This document shows positions 12,606 to 24,417 of a stretch of DNA of 64,000 nucleotides, in pieces. This DNA is from Coptis chinensis (taxonomy: Eukaryota; Streptophyta; Magnoliopsida; Ranunculales; Ranunculaceae): the NCBI GenBank assembly GCA_015680905.1, contig CM027384.1:65851001-65915000 (forward strand). The letters are read 5' to 3'. The position numbers and the translations under genes are program-made. The notes under the pieces were generated by a model that saw only the letters and a list, made by a program, of their open reading frames with translations, made no database searches and was not told the DNA's origin. Each line of letters begins with the position of its first letter. The stretch's first letter is position 1.

Positions 12606-15083
12606 TGTCACAGCCCGAATTTCTAAACAATTACAAAGTGAATATTTGAAATATAAATATCTCAAATATCGCTATGTTCAATTGTCTAAAAACCCAGGCC
12701 ATGACGGGGTGGATACAACACAGGCCAAAACCGAAAATACCACATCATAAAGAATCAACTTAACAACAATAATCTCCAAACTTTCTCAACCATCACTTTA
12801 TTAAAGACTATCTTCCATCCCAAAAATCATCAATATAACATTCTAAGAATAATAGGTCTTCAACATCGTATTCTCATGTCATATGAATAGGAAACTACGT
12901 TATTACATACTTCCAAAAGATCAAACCTAATAAAATAAACTCCCGGACTGCTCCAGAAATAAATCCAAATCAAACGCCGCGGTTCCACTGCCTTTCACCT
13001 ATGTTCCCAAGAACACACCCACGTTGCCAAAACAAAGCAAACATGGGTCAACAAAATGGAATTTGCTGGTATGAGTAGACTAACCACATATAAACATTTC
13101 CAATCTTTAGTTATCCAACTAACACTTTAAATATATCATAATATAATCATTCTCAGCTTGGAAGACAGGTAGTTCCGTCATTTCAACCGGCATAGTTTCT
13201 TCCCAAACAAGACTCCCATCTTATTAACTCGTTATAATAACTTGTTTTAATAACTAAATAATTGAATTAAAACTTACCGATATCCACTGCTATATAAGGG
13301 TAGGACCACGTCCCTGCACAAAATATTATTAAGTCCTACCCTCCTGCAAAAGAAAGTTAGAAATTTTATATAACATATGTAGATACCTTATAGGTATTCA
13401 AATGCAAGTTCAAGCACACCCGCACAATCAATGAATACAACTAACCCGCAAGGCAAATACCTTAGTTCCTCTCTAGGGCAATCCAAACAATCTGGTCATT
13501 CATGACACATTCAATGAATACCCGGGTCATTCATGGTACATTCAATGAATACCCATATATAACGCTAACGGGCCATTTATGGCACATTCAATAAATGCCC
13601 ACCTATCACATGACATCTTCAGTTATAAGACTCCTTTCCAAAACTTGAGACGTGGAGAGATCTAAAAGGGTGCGGTAAATTGTTGAGAACACTACTGAAC
13701 TTTATTGTATATATTATTTCAGATAAAGGAGGAGTATTTTGTTCCTTGTATTATTGTTTACGTGTTATTAATATACCAATGTCTAAGTGTCATAACGTCG
13801 TATATAAAAATTGAAATATCACATAGTAGTTAATACACGTACACACATATATATAAAGGTCTTAGCATAAAGCCAAGCATGTTAATAGCCCTAGACCTAT
13901 CCTAATAACCCAAATCATAATCCGAGTTAAAAGGTCAAATTGGGTCAACTGGTCAAAGTCAACCCTGGTCAACAGTCAAAGTCAACCTGCCAAAAGTCAA
14001 CAGCAGTCAACCAGCTAGGTCAACAACAGTCAACCAGCCCCAAACTCCTCTAACCCAAAAGCCCAAAGTCAAAGGCCCAAAGTCTAAAACTAAAATCCAA
14101 ATATGAAATTTCAAAAATTAAGCACCCAAGCCCACATTTTTTAGTTCGGCCCAAGCCCAACAAAAAAAAACCGACACTGTTCACCTTATTTTCCTTCCTC
14201 CTCACAGCGCCTCCACCACTACAGCAGCCACCACCACCACAACCACCATCCTATCTCCACTATGAACCCCACGGTTCCACTCCCCTTCAAAAACCCAATC
14301 TACCGATACCCAAAAATCGTGATTTCCTCTTTTATGGAAATTCACGTTTTTGTCTGCCATTGATGCTCCTGTCAACATTCACAGCACTCAAACATAATTC
14401 AACCCACACCTAAACCACTCGGTTTCAATTCACAATCACAACCCAACCCTATTGTACCATCTACTTGATTTCCCCACTCACAAAAACATCCGACGGCCAT
14501 TAAAGCTCTTTCAGAGCTTCAACAGTATCGTTTGGCACCACAAAGTAGTGTCCACTCAACACAAAACCCTCAACACCTTACCCGAAATCCACCATGTTCA
14601 ATTCATTATAGGATTCAAATGAAAATAAAAGCAGTTGATTGTTCAATTTACAATGTCGACAAAAATGTTCATTCCAAAGTTCGACAGTATGTAAACTAAA
14701 CAGAACGAACATAAAAATAATGAGCAGTGGAATAAGTTTCGTAAACTATGAGTTCAGTGAAAAGATAAAACTATCTACTCACTCGTGATTAGCTCCGACT
14801 GTCAACTAGCTATCCGTAGATTTTCAGAAAACTTCCTTTTCCTCTCTCAGTAAAATTCTCCATTTTTCTGTGTAAAACTCTCTGTGTTTTCCCCACTCTC
14901 CGTGCAAATTCCTTTTTTGTTTTAAAACCCCGTGAAAAACAAGGAAGGCGGGTTTATCTTTTAACCTACGGGGTTTCCTATCCTTAACAAAAGTTTATCC
15001 TATTTCTTTTTGTTTTACCTATTATTATTATTATTATTATTATGGTAATAAAGAAAAGTAAAAGAAAAACACGGGGTGTTATA
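12606..15083. mobile_element. Solo LTR-like insertion (2.48 kb) with 5-bp TSD
   Basis: It begins TGTCACAGCCCG and ends CGGGGTGTTATA, imperfect inverted termini typical of some large plant LTRs, with the final CA apparently mutated to TA. The 5-bp TSD GACCT occurs at 12601-12605 and 15084-15088, and its removal restores the GH2 reading frame, which independently supports both borders. No gag or pol is visible. The inside includes repeated GGTCAA/AGTCAACC motifs (about 13930-14040) and an (ATT)n tract. A LARD or other non-coding LTR element is an alternative reading. Confidence 0.75.
15021..15043. repeat. (ATT)n microsatellite
   Basis: About eight uninterrupted ATT units near the right end of the solo LTR-like insertion. 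Confidence 0.9.
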
Positions 15084-15808
15084 GACCTAATCTTGCTGCT
15101 TCGATCAGCTGGTATCTTATTCTTCTATGATTCATCATCATCATAATTTTTTTTATTTAGTTGGTCATTTGAGACTCCATGTAGAAAAGAACACTTACAT
15201 TCAATAGACATCTTCTCTTTTGTTAGTATTACAACTTGACAACAAATCAATCTTAAGTGGGGCTATATTGTTTAAGACAATTTTTGCTCCATAGACTATT
15301 TAGTTTTACTGCCCTCTAATATTTTTTTCTTGCTTTATCTATTTCTTTCTCACTCATTCCCTTTAGTCATGTTCAAATTATCCCGAGTTGTAGCATTTTG
15401 AAAATTCACCATAAGATGGAGCGCACCGATTATGAGTTAGTGTTTCTCTTATCAGTGCACTAGAGAAGGTATTCAAGCTTCAACCTCACTTAGTTTCTCG
15501 GACTGATAGGCACCACATTACTTGACCAACTTCCTTTATGTCTTATTTTACAATTTGTTTTTCTTTATAAATAAAGAAAGTATACATGATTCAGTTTCTA
15601 CTTTTCCTTTAGGGTTACCTAAGCCTTTTTCTGATCTGGTAAGTGGTATTACACTACTGCAATTCAACCGATTGAACGTAATAATTTCAATGAATTCTTT
15701 ATAACATCAGTTTAAATTGTGCAACATGGGTTGGTCATGGGTACTTACATAAACATGGTACACAATTACTCTTGAAGTGTGCACATAACTTACTTTGTTT
15801 TGCTTAAG

Positions 15809-16408
15809 GTGTGCACATGACTATAAACGAAGTAACAAAGTTATGGGTTTATCAAGCCCATTACAGCGTTGCTGTAGCCAAAGCTCCTGCTGGTTCATGG
15901 GTACTGACTGACACTTCAATAATGAAAATTGCTACACTTTGCAATGTGAACTATGACGAAGATGTTTACATATTCAAGCCTTTGCTTTTCAATACTATTT
16001 TGGTTGTCAAGACAGCAACAGAGCCATTGAACCCGAGCAAGTTACCAAAAATGGTTAAGGGTCTCAAGAAGATTAGTGAGAGAGATTAGTAAGAGTTACC
16101 CTTTGGCGATAACCAAAGTTGAAGAGTCAGGGGAGCACACTATTTTAGGTACCAAGGAGTTATATTTGGATTGCATAATGAAGGACCTTAGGGTGTTCTA
16201 TTATGAAGTGGCAGTTAATGTGAGACTCAACTATATATCAGTGTGCGCTTGTGTTTTCTAGACATGATTTTTAGTCTTGAAGTTTGACAACTATATGGTG
16301 TTTTTGTAGGTGGCTGATCTGGTGGGCTCGTTTTGTGAAACAGTGGTGGAGTCCTCATCCATGAAATGTTTTGCTGAAACACCCAATAAAAAGAACAAAA
16401 TTACTATG
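15809..16408 (+). pseudogene. Captured SNU114/EFTUD2 (U5 snRNP GTPase) gene fragment, two exons
   Basis: Exon-like segments are 15809-16219 and 16310-16408, separated by a 90-bp intron (GTGAGA...TTGTAG), and the second ends at a GT donor. The translation contains EVTKLWVYQA, TATLCNV-like IATLCNVNYDEDVYIF, VVKTATEPLNPS, TKVEESGEHTILGT and [19 protein letters not shown]. These are highly characteristic of the EF-2-like C-terminal half of SNU114, the spliceosomal GTPase of the U5 snRNP (CLO/MEE5 type in Arabidopsis). Lesions: a short internal deletion at the SWVL-TDT site, and a near-perfect tandem duplication of 14 nt at about 16070-16097 that shifts the frame and creates a stop at 16087-16089. 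Retained introns show capture at the DNA level. It cannot make a full protein. Confidence 0.9.
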
Positions 16409-18477
16409 GTAGGAATGTATTTTTCTTGTTATCTTTTGACTCTGTTAGTATGTGACATGTATTGCACTTGGGCTCTTGGCCAATAATTCACTTGAAGTCT
16501 TGAATTCAGTATTTGACATTTCTATATATGTTTAGACTTGGGTTATAGTCTTATAAATGTTAGATGATATTTAGAAATTAAAAGGATATTGAGTGTGGTT
16601 CTAAACTGTTTCTGGTTATTACTAAACTTGAAAGTTAAGATCTGCCATCTCAAGAATGAACTTGAAAGTTAATATCTCATGTTTAAATAACACTTGCATA
16701 TGTTATGGGCCATGACCAACTAGATGCTAGGCCCGGTGAATAGTAGCTCAAGTCTTTTGATCTCTATCCCTTTGGAAACAGATAATGATAAGTTGAGGAC
16801 TTGTCATATTAGATTATTAGTTTTGAAAAAAAAGAAAGTTAGATCGAACTAGAATTAAATGAGAAAAAATAAGAAATTTCTCTTATAGCTTACGCCTCAA
16901 TCAGGTAAGATTTTCTCTCCTCTTAAATTGCATATTGTCAAACTCCTATCTCTTAGTTTATATCAATTGAAAGATTGAATACATGGAATTTTAATATGAA
17001 GGTGATGATATCAATCTTGTTGAAAGTGTTGATTGGGTAGAAATTTCCAGCACACAATTGGAGGATCTGCCACTAGATTAATTACTTGGTAAGAGTTGTC
17101 TTCATCTACTTTTTCCTTATTCATGTAGAGAAGCACCCAAAATGCACTTGATTAGATATATTGTTTTCACCCAATTTTGATTGTCAGTTGAACATTTGAA
17201 GTTTTTTTTGGATTTTTTTTGATGTACTGGATTGGGTTAAGGAATTAAACCCAATCTCTCGACTGATTTTCTGCCCAAGTTATTAATTAAGGGAACATTA
17301 TACCTCTTGTATTTTCTGGATGAGTATTTCCTACATGATATAAGACTATAAGTCAAGATTTTGGATGTCCAAATGCTCTCCTTACGGCCTAGCAGATTTG
17401 AATATCATTTTTATCGCTTAATGAATCGATGTGAGTACGGTTCTTTTTCTTAGTTAGTTAACGTAGATCGAATTAAACTTGGCGTTTGATTTCATTGGAT
17501 TAGGACATATTACAATGAACTGAATTTAGGGTGTTCTTATGTTGCAGTAAGTTTAGAGAGGGGAGAATATTGGCAGACACAGGAGAATATATGAGGAGAT
17601 ACTTGTTCATTTGGTAAGCTCATCAATCTTCCTTTTGGTCTTGAAAAACGTGTGCTGATTTTTTTAGTGCTCTAATTCACTTTGGATAGTCTGGCATAGA
17701 TGTTTTATTTACTACTTAGAAATAGATATTCTATAGTGGAGTGAAACAAGCATTTGATCTTTCGATAGATGCTATACTAAGCTATATGGTGATTATATAT
17801 TTGCGTTTGAGGACAAGTTGTCCTTGGTCCTCCATTTGACATTTCTTAATTGGAGAGAATATGTAAATAGAACATGTGTGGTTCTCCGAACCATCTCATA
17901 AGAGACTGCCCAACAACTAGTGGTCAATATCCTATGGCTAATATTTTCTAGTTTCCTAATGTCTTGTTTTTATAAATATAACTTGGATAAATTTTACTCA
18001 TTATTATGTATTGATCATTTCTATTTTCATAATTTCTATTTGGTGTCATTGGGCTGGTTGCACCCACTTGCAGGTGTCAATGCAATGACTTTCATGATTG
18101 CTAGAGGAAGGACGATGTGATATAAGAGTATCAAATGTTTCCTTTGAGAGCTACTAGGACTTATTCTATCCGTGAATTTTGTTTACAAAAGGCTTAATGA
18201 ATTTTACTAGTTGTTATTATATTCTTGGATATTTTTTCATTGTTGAATAAAATGTAATTAGAGTTAAGACTTGTGACATATGAATGAATTATGGAATACA
18301 TTTGGTTTAAGTGCTTTTCTTTCTTGCTATTTTTGCTTATTGTGTATATGTTTACCAGGCTTTTAATAGGATGGGATGGGATGGAAAGGTTATATAATAT
18401 ATGTGGGATGTATACTAGAAGCAGCAGGTAACCTAAATGTTTTTTTTTTTTTTTTTTTTTTTTTTCAGATGCTTCCA
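16409..18477. other. Remaining interior of the second CACTA element
   Basis: AT-rich, intron-like DNA. A short coding-like stretch at about 16997-17080 (EGDDINLVESVDWVEIS-type translation, then a stop) and another at 17551-17610 flanked by CAG and GTAAGC could be further captured exons, but I do not recognise them. The open frame 17920-18120 has no support. Confidence 0.35.
18440..18465. repeat. Poly-T tract
   Basis: A run of 26 T just inside the right subterminal region of the second CACTA element. Confidence 0.95.
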
Positions 18478-18767
18478 GATTTAGTAATGGATGAGTATCC
18501 GTTCCAAATGGATAATTGCCAACAATCGATCAGTTGCAAACTAAATTAGCAAGCGTTACTAATACATTTGTAACGGTTAGGTATCCGTTATTGAAATTAA
18601 TTTTAGTAACATTTGACAACCGTGACAAATATTAGTAACGAATATTAACCGTTACAAATATTCGTTACTAATATTTGTCACGCAATTGTGTCAACGCAAG
18701 ATAACCGTTACTAATATTTTTTGTAACGAATGTATATCCGTTACAAATAAGCTGTTATGGTGTAGTG
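18478..18767 (-). repeat. Right terminus and subterminal repeats of the second CACTA element
   Basis: At least six copies in both orientations of a motif around AACCGTTACTAATATT / ATCCGTTACAAAT occur between about 18497 and 18750, ending at the inverted terminus 18756-18767. The dense inverted copies could fold into hairpins. Confidence 0.85.
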
Positions 18768-18968
18768 ATAGTAAGTGGCAAACGTGATCAATCGACCCCT
18801 ATTTCTTTGGACGTCATTTGAGTATGCGAGAAATATAAGTGCCTGCTGCACTTGAGAGAATGAACCTTGAGTGAATTTATCAGAGAGTTGTGATTACAAC
18901 ACACCCCTGTGAGAACCCAACTTAAGGAAGCTCTCGAAAAGCCTAAAAAACGACTCTGATTTTGTATT

Positions 18969-19169
18969 GAAAAAAAATGCATAGATGGGTAACGAACTAT
19001 ACCCTTAATCAAACATTGGGGTTTAAACTTTTCTTTTAGCAAGTTTGGGTATCCATGTCTACCACGTTTTGCAACGTTTGGTTCTGTTACACTTCCATCC
19101 ATTTATTTCACACGTGTCACACTCTTTTTATTTTTCTCTAATTACGTGGCCTTAGTTTCCAATGTGGCT
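18969..19169 (+). repeat. MULE left terminal inverted repeat
   Basis: 201 bp that pair almost perfectly with 26255-26454. In Mutator elements the inverted repeats hold the transposase binding site and the promoter. The pair includes CACGTGTCAC, an ABRE/G-box-like motif. Confidence 0.95.
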
Positions 19170-20220
19170 ATGTTAACTTGACACGAAACAAAACCCGAAA
19201 CAAAGCCCGAAACACAACCCGACTACTTATGTCTGAGCGCGAAAAAACCCCCCAATTTCTGTCTGAGCGCAAAACAAAACCCTAGTTTGAGAGATGTCCA
19301 AATAAAAATCAAATTGTGCACGTTGGGGGACGAATTCGAAGAGAAAGGACAAGTACTATTCAATTGGACTGTGATTTCGTTGGAGAATCAAGTATGTTAC
19401 TTCTATCGAGTAATTTTTTTTGTGGTTTGTGCAATTTTCTAGGGTTTCAATAGAATAATAGTTGATTTTGTGTTATTTAGCGTAAAGCTTCTCGATTCCC
19501 ACTCTAGAATAATAGAAAATTAGTTTCTTTGTTCTCAGTGCTCATTTGAATAAAAATGTTGAGTATATTACAATAGTCAATCAATTAGTTATATAGGTTA
19601 TCAGTAAAATAATATTAAAGGTACGTTTTGGTTTGTTTGTTAATGTGGGGTATATTATAATAGTTAATCAATTATATTTGTATGTTTTTAGTCAAATAAT
19701 ATTAAAATTTTCTTTTGTCTTGTTTGTTTTGTTCAGTGGATCATATATTGGAAGGTTTATTTCCAGTGGAACCAGATTTTTGCATAGAACTTTACCTTGG
19801 GGGGAAGTTTGTGTCTGAGCTAATACCTTATTATAAGGGATATAAACTAGAATACTTTTACAGAATGGATTATGATAAGTTCTGTTTCTTTGAGCTACTG
19901 GATATGGTGAAGTCTGTAGGGATTTCTAACATGATTAAGATGTACTATGCCCATCCTGGAAAGACTTTCGCATCTTCTAATAGATTAGTCATTGATGATA
20001 GTAGTACAAATGAAATGATGAAAATTGCAAGGGTGACTGGTAAGGTTGAACTGTATATTGAACATGGTGAAGATGGTGGACATGGTGGACTTGGTGAAGT
20101 CTTTATTGAACCTGAAGAAGCACCCTGAACATGAAGACTCTAGCTCTGAAGATGAGATACACTATGTAGATGATGAGAGTGATGAGGATGTGAGTGAAGC
20201 TGCAAGTTTGGATAATCTAA

Positions 20221-20895
20221 GGCTAAGTCCAATGGTTTGGTGTAGCAAAACACCAAACCACAATAGCACAGTGGATACCGTTAGTGGGATAGTGAAATCA
20301 AACCCAATGGTTTATTTTTTCACCCGCTAGTATCAATGGCGTGCAGCCCAAAATATTTAATATAATATCGACTTTTGTTACCCGCCATCAGCAGTGGCAG
20401 CCAAGAGATAAAAAAAAAAACCAAATTTTTTTGTACGCCACTCCCACAGGCATGTAGCTAATTATCTCCCCATTTTACCCTTTCAGAAAAAAAAACACCC
20501 AAAACACAAAAAAAAAGATAGTAGGATAGAATGGTAATTGCATAAATTAAGTTATTAAAAAAACAAAAAAATAGGAATCAATTCTAACCGCTATTGGGAG
20601 TGGCGGGTGGAAAATAATAATTGAATTCTAACCGCCATTGGGAGTGGCGTGTAGGTTATTATTTGAATTAAACCAAATTTCTAAACACCACTGGCTATGG
20701 CGTGCAAACTTATTTGGATTTTTTTTTTGTTGGCCGCCATTGGCTATGGCGTACAGAGCATACGCTATAACGTTAAAATTGACTGTATAAATAGAGAAAT
20801 TTATAACGATAGTGTTGGCGGTATAACGTTTTAACGTACCATTGGATCACATTTTACGTGAAATTTGGTGTTTTGCCGCACCATTGGACTTAGCC
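20221..20895. mobile_element. Tourist/PIF-Harbinger-like MITE inside the mudrA gene
   Basis: Termini GGCTAAGTCCAATGGT are inverted at both ends, continuing as an imperfect inverted repeat of about 33 bp that includes CAAAACACCAAA. The 3-bp TSD TAA lies at 20218-20220 and 20896-20898. The 675-bp body has no coding capacity. It holds several copies in both orientations of a CCGCCATTGGGAGTGGCG-like unit (about 20383, 20440, 20588, 20630, 20685 and 20733). Insertion plus TSD adds 678 bp, a multiple of three, but stops inside it break the host frame. Confidence 0.88.
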
Positions 20896-23189
20896 TAAGT
20901 GATTTAGATGAAGAGCTTGTTGAAGTGAGGCAGAAAAATCTAGAAAAAGTGAAGAATAAGAAGAAGAAACAAGTGACTGAGGGTACTGATGGTGATGAGA
21001 AAGGTGTTGAACCAACTGATGGAGATGTAGAATGTGAGCTAATTGTTGGAGATAGAAGTGAAGGTGGTAATGGACCAAGTTGTGTTAGTGTGGGTGATAC
21101 AACAATTGAAGACATTGATTGTCCAGATAGTTCTGACTATGACAGCCCTGAAGAAGATGATGAAGGTGAGCTCAGCCTTAGACAGAAGTCTAAGTTTCCC
21201 ATATTTAATCCAAGCATTGATTACAAACTTGTTGAGTTTCAGTTAGGGATGAGGTTTGGGACTAATGAAGAACTGAAAAAGGCTTTGAAAGACTATGCCG
21301 CTTGCAAAAGGTTGCCCCGCTTTGGATGATCGTGAATAAAAAAAAAGTAAAATACTTGCTGAATGTCTTTGAGGGTTGTAAGTGGAGGTCCGTGGGCAAG
21401 TAAAATGCAATTAGAAGATAGCTTCCAGATAAAGAGTTATAACAGTGTGCACACTTGTTCTAGGGATTTGACTATCCAACTTGCTGATGCCAAGTGGTTG
21501 GGCATGACTTTGTATGATAGGATTTTGCTGAACCCAAGTTGGAAAGTGAAGGATATGGTACAAGAAGTCAAGCAAACATTCGCATTCAATGTGTCAAAAT
21601 TCAAGTGTTATAGAGCTAAGCAACATGCTTTTGGACAAATTGATGAGGTTATAAAAAAGGTGTATGCTAAGCTTTGGGACTATGGTGCTGAAATATCAAA
21701 GCAGATTCCTGGTTCAACTATTAAGATTGCAGTGAAGAGACAATGTCAACATAACACTAACCCAGAGAACCCTATGCTCTTGTATCTAGCAATGTTTGAG
21801 AGACTTTATATTTGCTTTGATGCTCTCAGGAAAGATTTTATTAAAGGTTGTAGGTCTGTTATAGGATTAGATGGTTGCTTTCTTAAGGGTTATTGTAAAG
21901 GAGAACTATTAACAGCTGTTGGTAGGGATGGTAATAACCAGATGTATCCAATTGCTTGGGCTGTTGTCGAAGGAGAGAACACTCAGAGTTGGGGATGGTT
22001 TCTTGACTTGTTGATAGATGATCTACATTTAGCTGAAGGTATTGGTTTGACTTTGATAACAGACCAACAAAAGGGGTTAGACAGAGTTATAAAAAGAGAT
22101 TGCCTTTTGCGAACATAGATGTTGTGCAAGGCATATCTATAAAATTCGGAAGACTTTCTCGGTAACTTGACATTCTTCCTTTACATTAAGTTTTATTTTT
22201 TGTCGGTTTAAGAAATTAATTGAAATTCAAATTAATATGAGTTATGCTTTATTGTAGGTGCTCATTTCAAAGTTTTTTTTTGGCAAGCAAGTAAAGCTGC
22301 AACTCATGCAAACTTTCAGAAGGTGATGTCTGAAATTGCAGCATATGATCCAAATGCAAAAGAGTATTTGCTAAAGAAGCAAAAATCCTCGCCATAGAGA
22401 GTAGATCTTATTTCTCATTTGTTTCTACTTGTGAAAATGTTGAAAACAATATGTGTGAATGTTATAATGGTGTGATTATTGAGGCCAGGTCAAAGGATAT
22501 TATTGCAATGTTGGAGGATATAAGGGTGGGTACAATGGTTAGGATGCAAAAGAAGAGAGAAATAATAGAAGGTTGGCATGACAGCCTTACTCCCACTGCA
22601 AGGGTGAAATTATAGGAAAACAAAATGCACTCTAGGTATTGGGTACCTCAGTATTGTGGTCAACATGCATTTGAAGTGAGTCATGGAGATGACAAGTATG
22701 TGGTTGACTTAGCAACTAGGAGTTGTGCATGCAGGATGTGGGAGTTGGTTGGCATACCTTGCCGTCATGAAGTAGCTGCAATTTATGCAATGAAGGAGAA
22801 CCCTGACATATATGTACACAGATGCTACACAGTTGAAGTTTACCAAAAGGCATACAATCACTTCATGAAACCCTTGAATGGTGAGAAGTTATGGCCTGTT
22901 ACAAATAGAGAGATTATCTTGCCTCCTCTTTCAAGGAGAATGCCAGGTAGGCCTAAGAAAGCAAGAAGGAAGGAGTATCATGAAGTACTAGGTAGTAGTG
23001 GTAGCACTAAGTTAAGTAAAAGGAGGACATTGATTAGGTGTTCAAAGTGCAAGGAACCTGGCCATAATAGGACAACATGTAAGAAGGATGTAAGTGTTAA
23101 AAGTGAAAGTTCCAAGCCAACCAAGAAAGCAAGAAAAGAAAAAGAACCAACAACTACTCCAACTGAAGATCCAAGTTCAAGGTCAAAAA

Positions 23190-23370
23190 CTAAGAGTAAG
23201 GGAAGAACTAAAACTAAGGGGAAGGGGAAGGAAACAAGTACAGCCAAGAAAGCAACCACTGCCAAGGGAAAAGAGGCCATTGCCAAAGGAAAAGAGGCCA
23301 TTGCCAAAGGAAAAGAGACCACTGCCAAGGGAAAAAAGAAGGAGACAAGTACTGCCAAGGGGACAAATAA
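23190..23370 (+). repeat. Lys-rich heptad-like repeat in the transposase C-terminus
   Basis: A 21-bp coding unit, translating to AKGKEAI/AKGKETT, repeats four to five times around 23260-23340, with looser copies on either side. It gives a basic, probably disordered tail downstream of the CCHC knuckle. Confidence 0.85.
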
Positions 23371-24417
23371 ACCACCAAGCACTAGTAAAGGGAGGGGGAA
23401 GGCAGCATCAAGTACTAGTATGGGTAAGGGAGATGCAACACCAAGCACTGCTCAAAAGGACAAGGGGAAGGCAACAGTATCTAGTGGGACAGAGAAAGCA
23501 TCACAAAATGAGTTTAATACAGTAATGTATTATTCTGAATACATTGGGCCTCAAATGCTTAAGGTAATATATAGTTAGAAATTTCTTTATAGTTATGTTT
23601 GATGTTGCCATTCTCTGTAGGTTCTCTGTAGTGTAGAGCTTAGTTTCTAGAGTTTATTGTTTTATGCTTATGTCATGCAGATTCTAGGACAAGAAGGGCC
23701 ACTTATTAAAATATCTAAGGGACCATCATCAGGGACCAGATCAGGAGCTCAATTTTCAACTGCTCCAATGGGAAGAGTTTCAAAGAAAACAACTGATACA
23801 ACATCAACTCAAGTATCTGCTCATCTTGGTACACAAAGTTCCACAACTACAAATGCGATACCTGCAAAAAGCCCTAACAAGAAAAAACCTACAACACTGG
23901 GTCTCAAAAGAACTAGAAAAAGAACTATGGATACAAGAGCAACTACTCCAGGTGTGAAGACAAAGATCTCGCCGCAATGAAATAAAGAAGGGAAAATTTG
24001 ATGTTGTAGCTTGGTTCTGGGATATCTTTATGTTGATGTTTCATGTTTATTAATGTATCTTTATTTTGGTCATTTTGGAGTTTGTTCTAGATGTTTCTTT
24101 TGTGTTTTGGATCTATACATTGCCTATACATTTCCTAGCCTATACTATTCAATTTCACATTGCTAAAACTTTTATGTATCAAAGTTTTTTTTTTTAAATT
24201 TTTGTTTTAAATTGGTGTTGTAGAGTCTATAGTGTCATGGGTGATGGTATATATTTGTATTTATGTTGCTCGCTGGTTCTGGGTTGAGTTCATTGTAAAC
24301 TTTCTTTGTATGAGTGTGCGTTAGTGATGTGTATGAGTGGTCTTTTGGTATAGAATGATACAATCTATTTTGTAATGAATGTTGAAATCATCTATTTCGT
24401 ATAAATTATCTATTATT

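Larger units (their letters stand above)
12532..15111 (+). pseudogene. Captured GH2 (LacZ-like) beta-galactosidase exon, split by an LTR
   Basis: The exon pieces are 12532-12605 and 15084-15111. The first reads DKYHACIIPWSLGNEAGYGP in frame; the second continues N-L-A-A. This matches the glycoside hydrolase family 2 active-site segment, where the Glu of the LGNE motif is the acid/base residue in LacZ-type enzymes. The plant members have a closely similar HACII-x-WSLGNEA-x-YGPN segment. An AG precedes 12532 (TTTCATAG) and a GT follows 15111, so splice borders were carried over. The piece encodes about 30 residues of an enzyme normally near 1,100, so it has no enzyme function. A 2.48-kb LTR has inserted within the exon. 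Confidence 0.75.
9026..18767. mobile_element. Complete non-autonomous CACTA-type element with captured host-gene fragments
   Basis: The left end starts CACTACACCATA (9026-9037) and the right end finishes TATGGTGTAGTG (18756-18767), a perfect 12-bp inverted pair with CACTA termini. The bases ATA precede 9026 and follow 18767, giving the 3-bp TSD expected of CACTA elements. Both ends have subterminal repeats around ATCCGTTACAAAT and TTAGTAACG. No TNP2 or TNP1 homology lies inside. The contents are fragments of SNU114 and a GH2 beta-galactosidase, plus later LINE and solo-LTR insertions. Removing the two nested insertions leaves about 5.7 kb. The termini differ from the first CACTA element, so it belongs to another family. 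Confidence 0.87.
19715..23980 (+). pseudogene. mudrA-type MULE transposase gene, frameshifted and MITE-interrupted
   Basis: In order: a PB1-like N-terminal region (19715-20128, ELYLGGKFVSELIPYYKG); an acidic linker (20130-20220), then a MITE at 20221-20895; the linker continues and enters the MuDR-type DNA-binding domain (FQLGMRFGTNEELKKALKDY, about 21238-21300). A frame change follows into 21363-22118, with the MULE DDE domain (VIGLDGCFLKG and LTLITDQQKG supply two acidic residues) and the CARH motif just after. An intron is likely at 22162-22257 (GTAACT...TTGTAG). Next come the C-terminal catalytic half, a SWIM zinc finger (frame 22625-23578: C34, C36, C46, H48), a CCHC knuckle (C139, C142, H147, C152) and a basic, repetitive tail. 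A further exon lies at 23657-23980. Frame changes near 20125, 21315, 21400, 22095, 22395 and 22615 make it a pseudogene. Confidence 0.9.

Noticed and set aside
18788-19102. 104-residue minus-strand frame across the MULE left border
   Set aside because: It spans the junction of flank and inverted repeat; the partner repeat at the other end gives the same words, so it is repeat translation.
22978-23448. 156-residue minus-strand frame rich in Leu, Val and Pro
   Set aside because: It is the reverse shadow of the Lys-rich repeat tail of mudrA.
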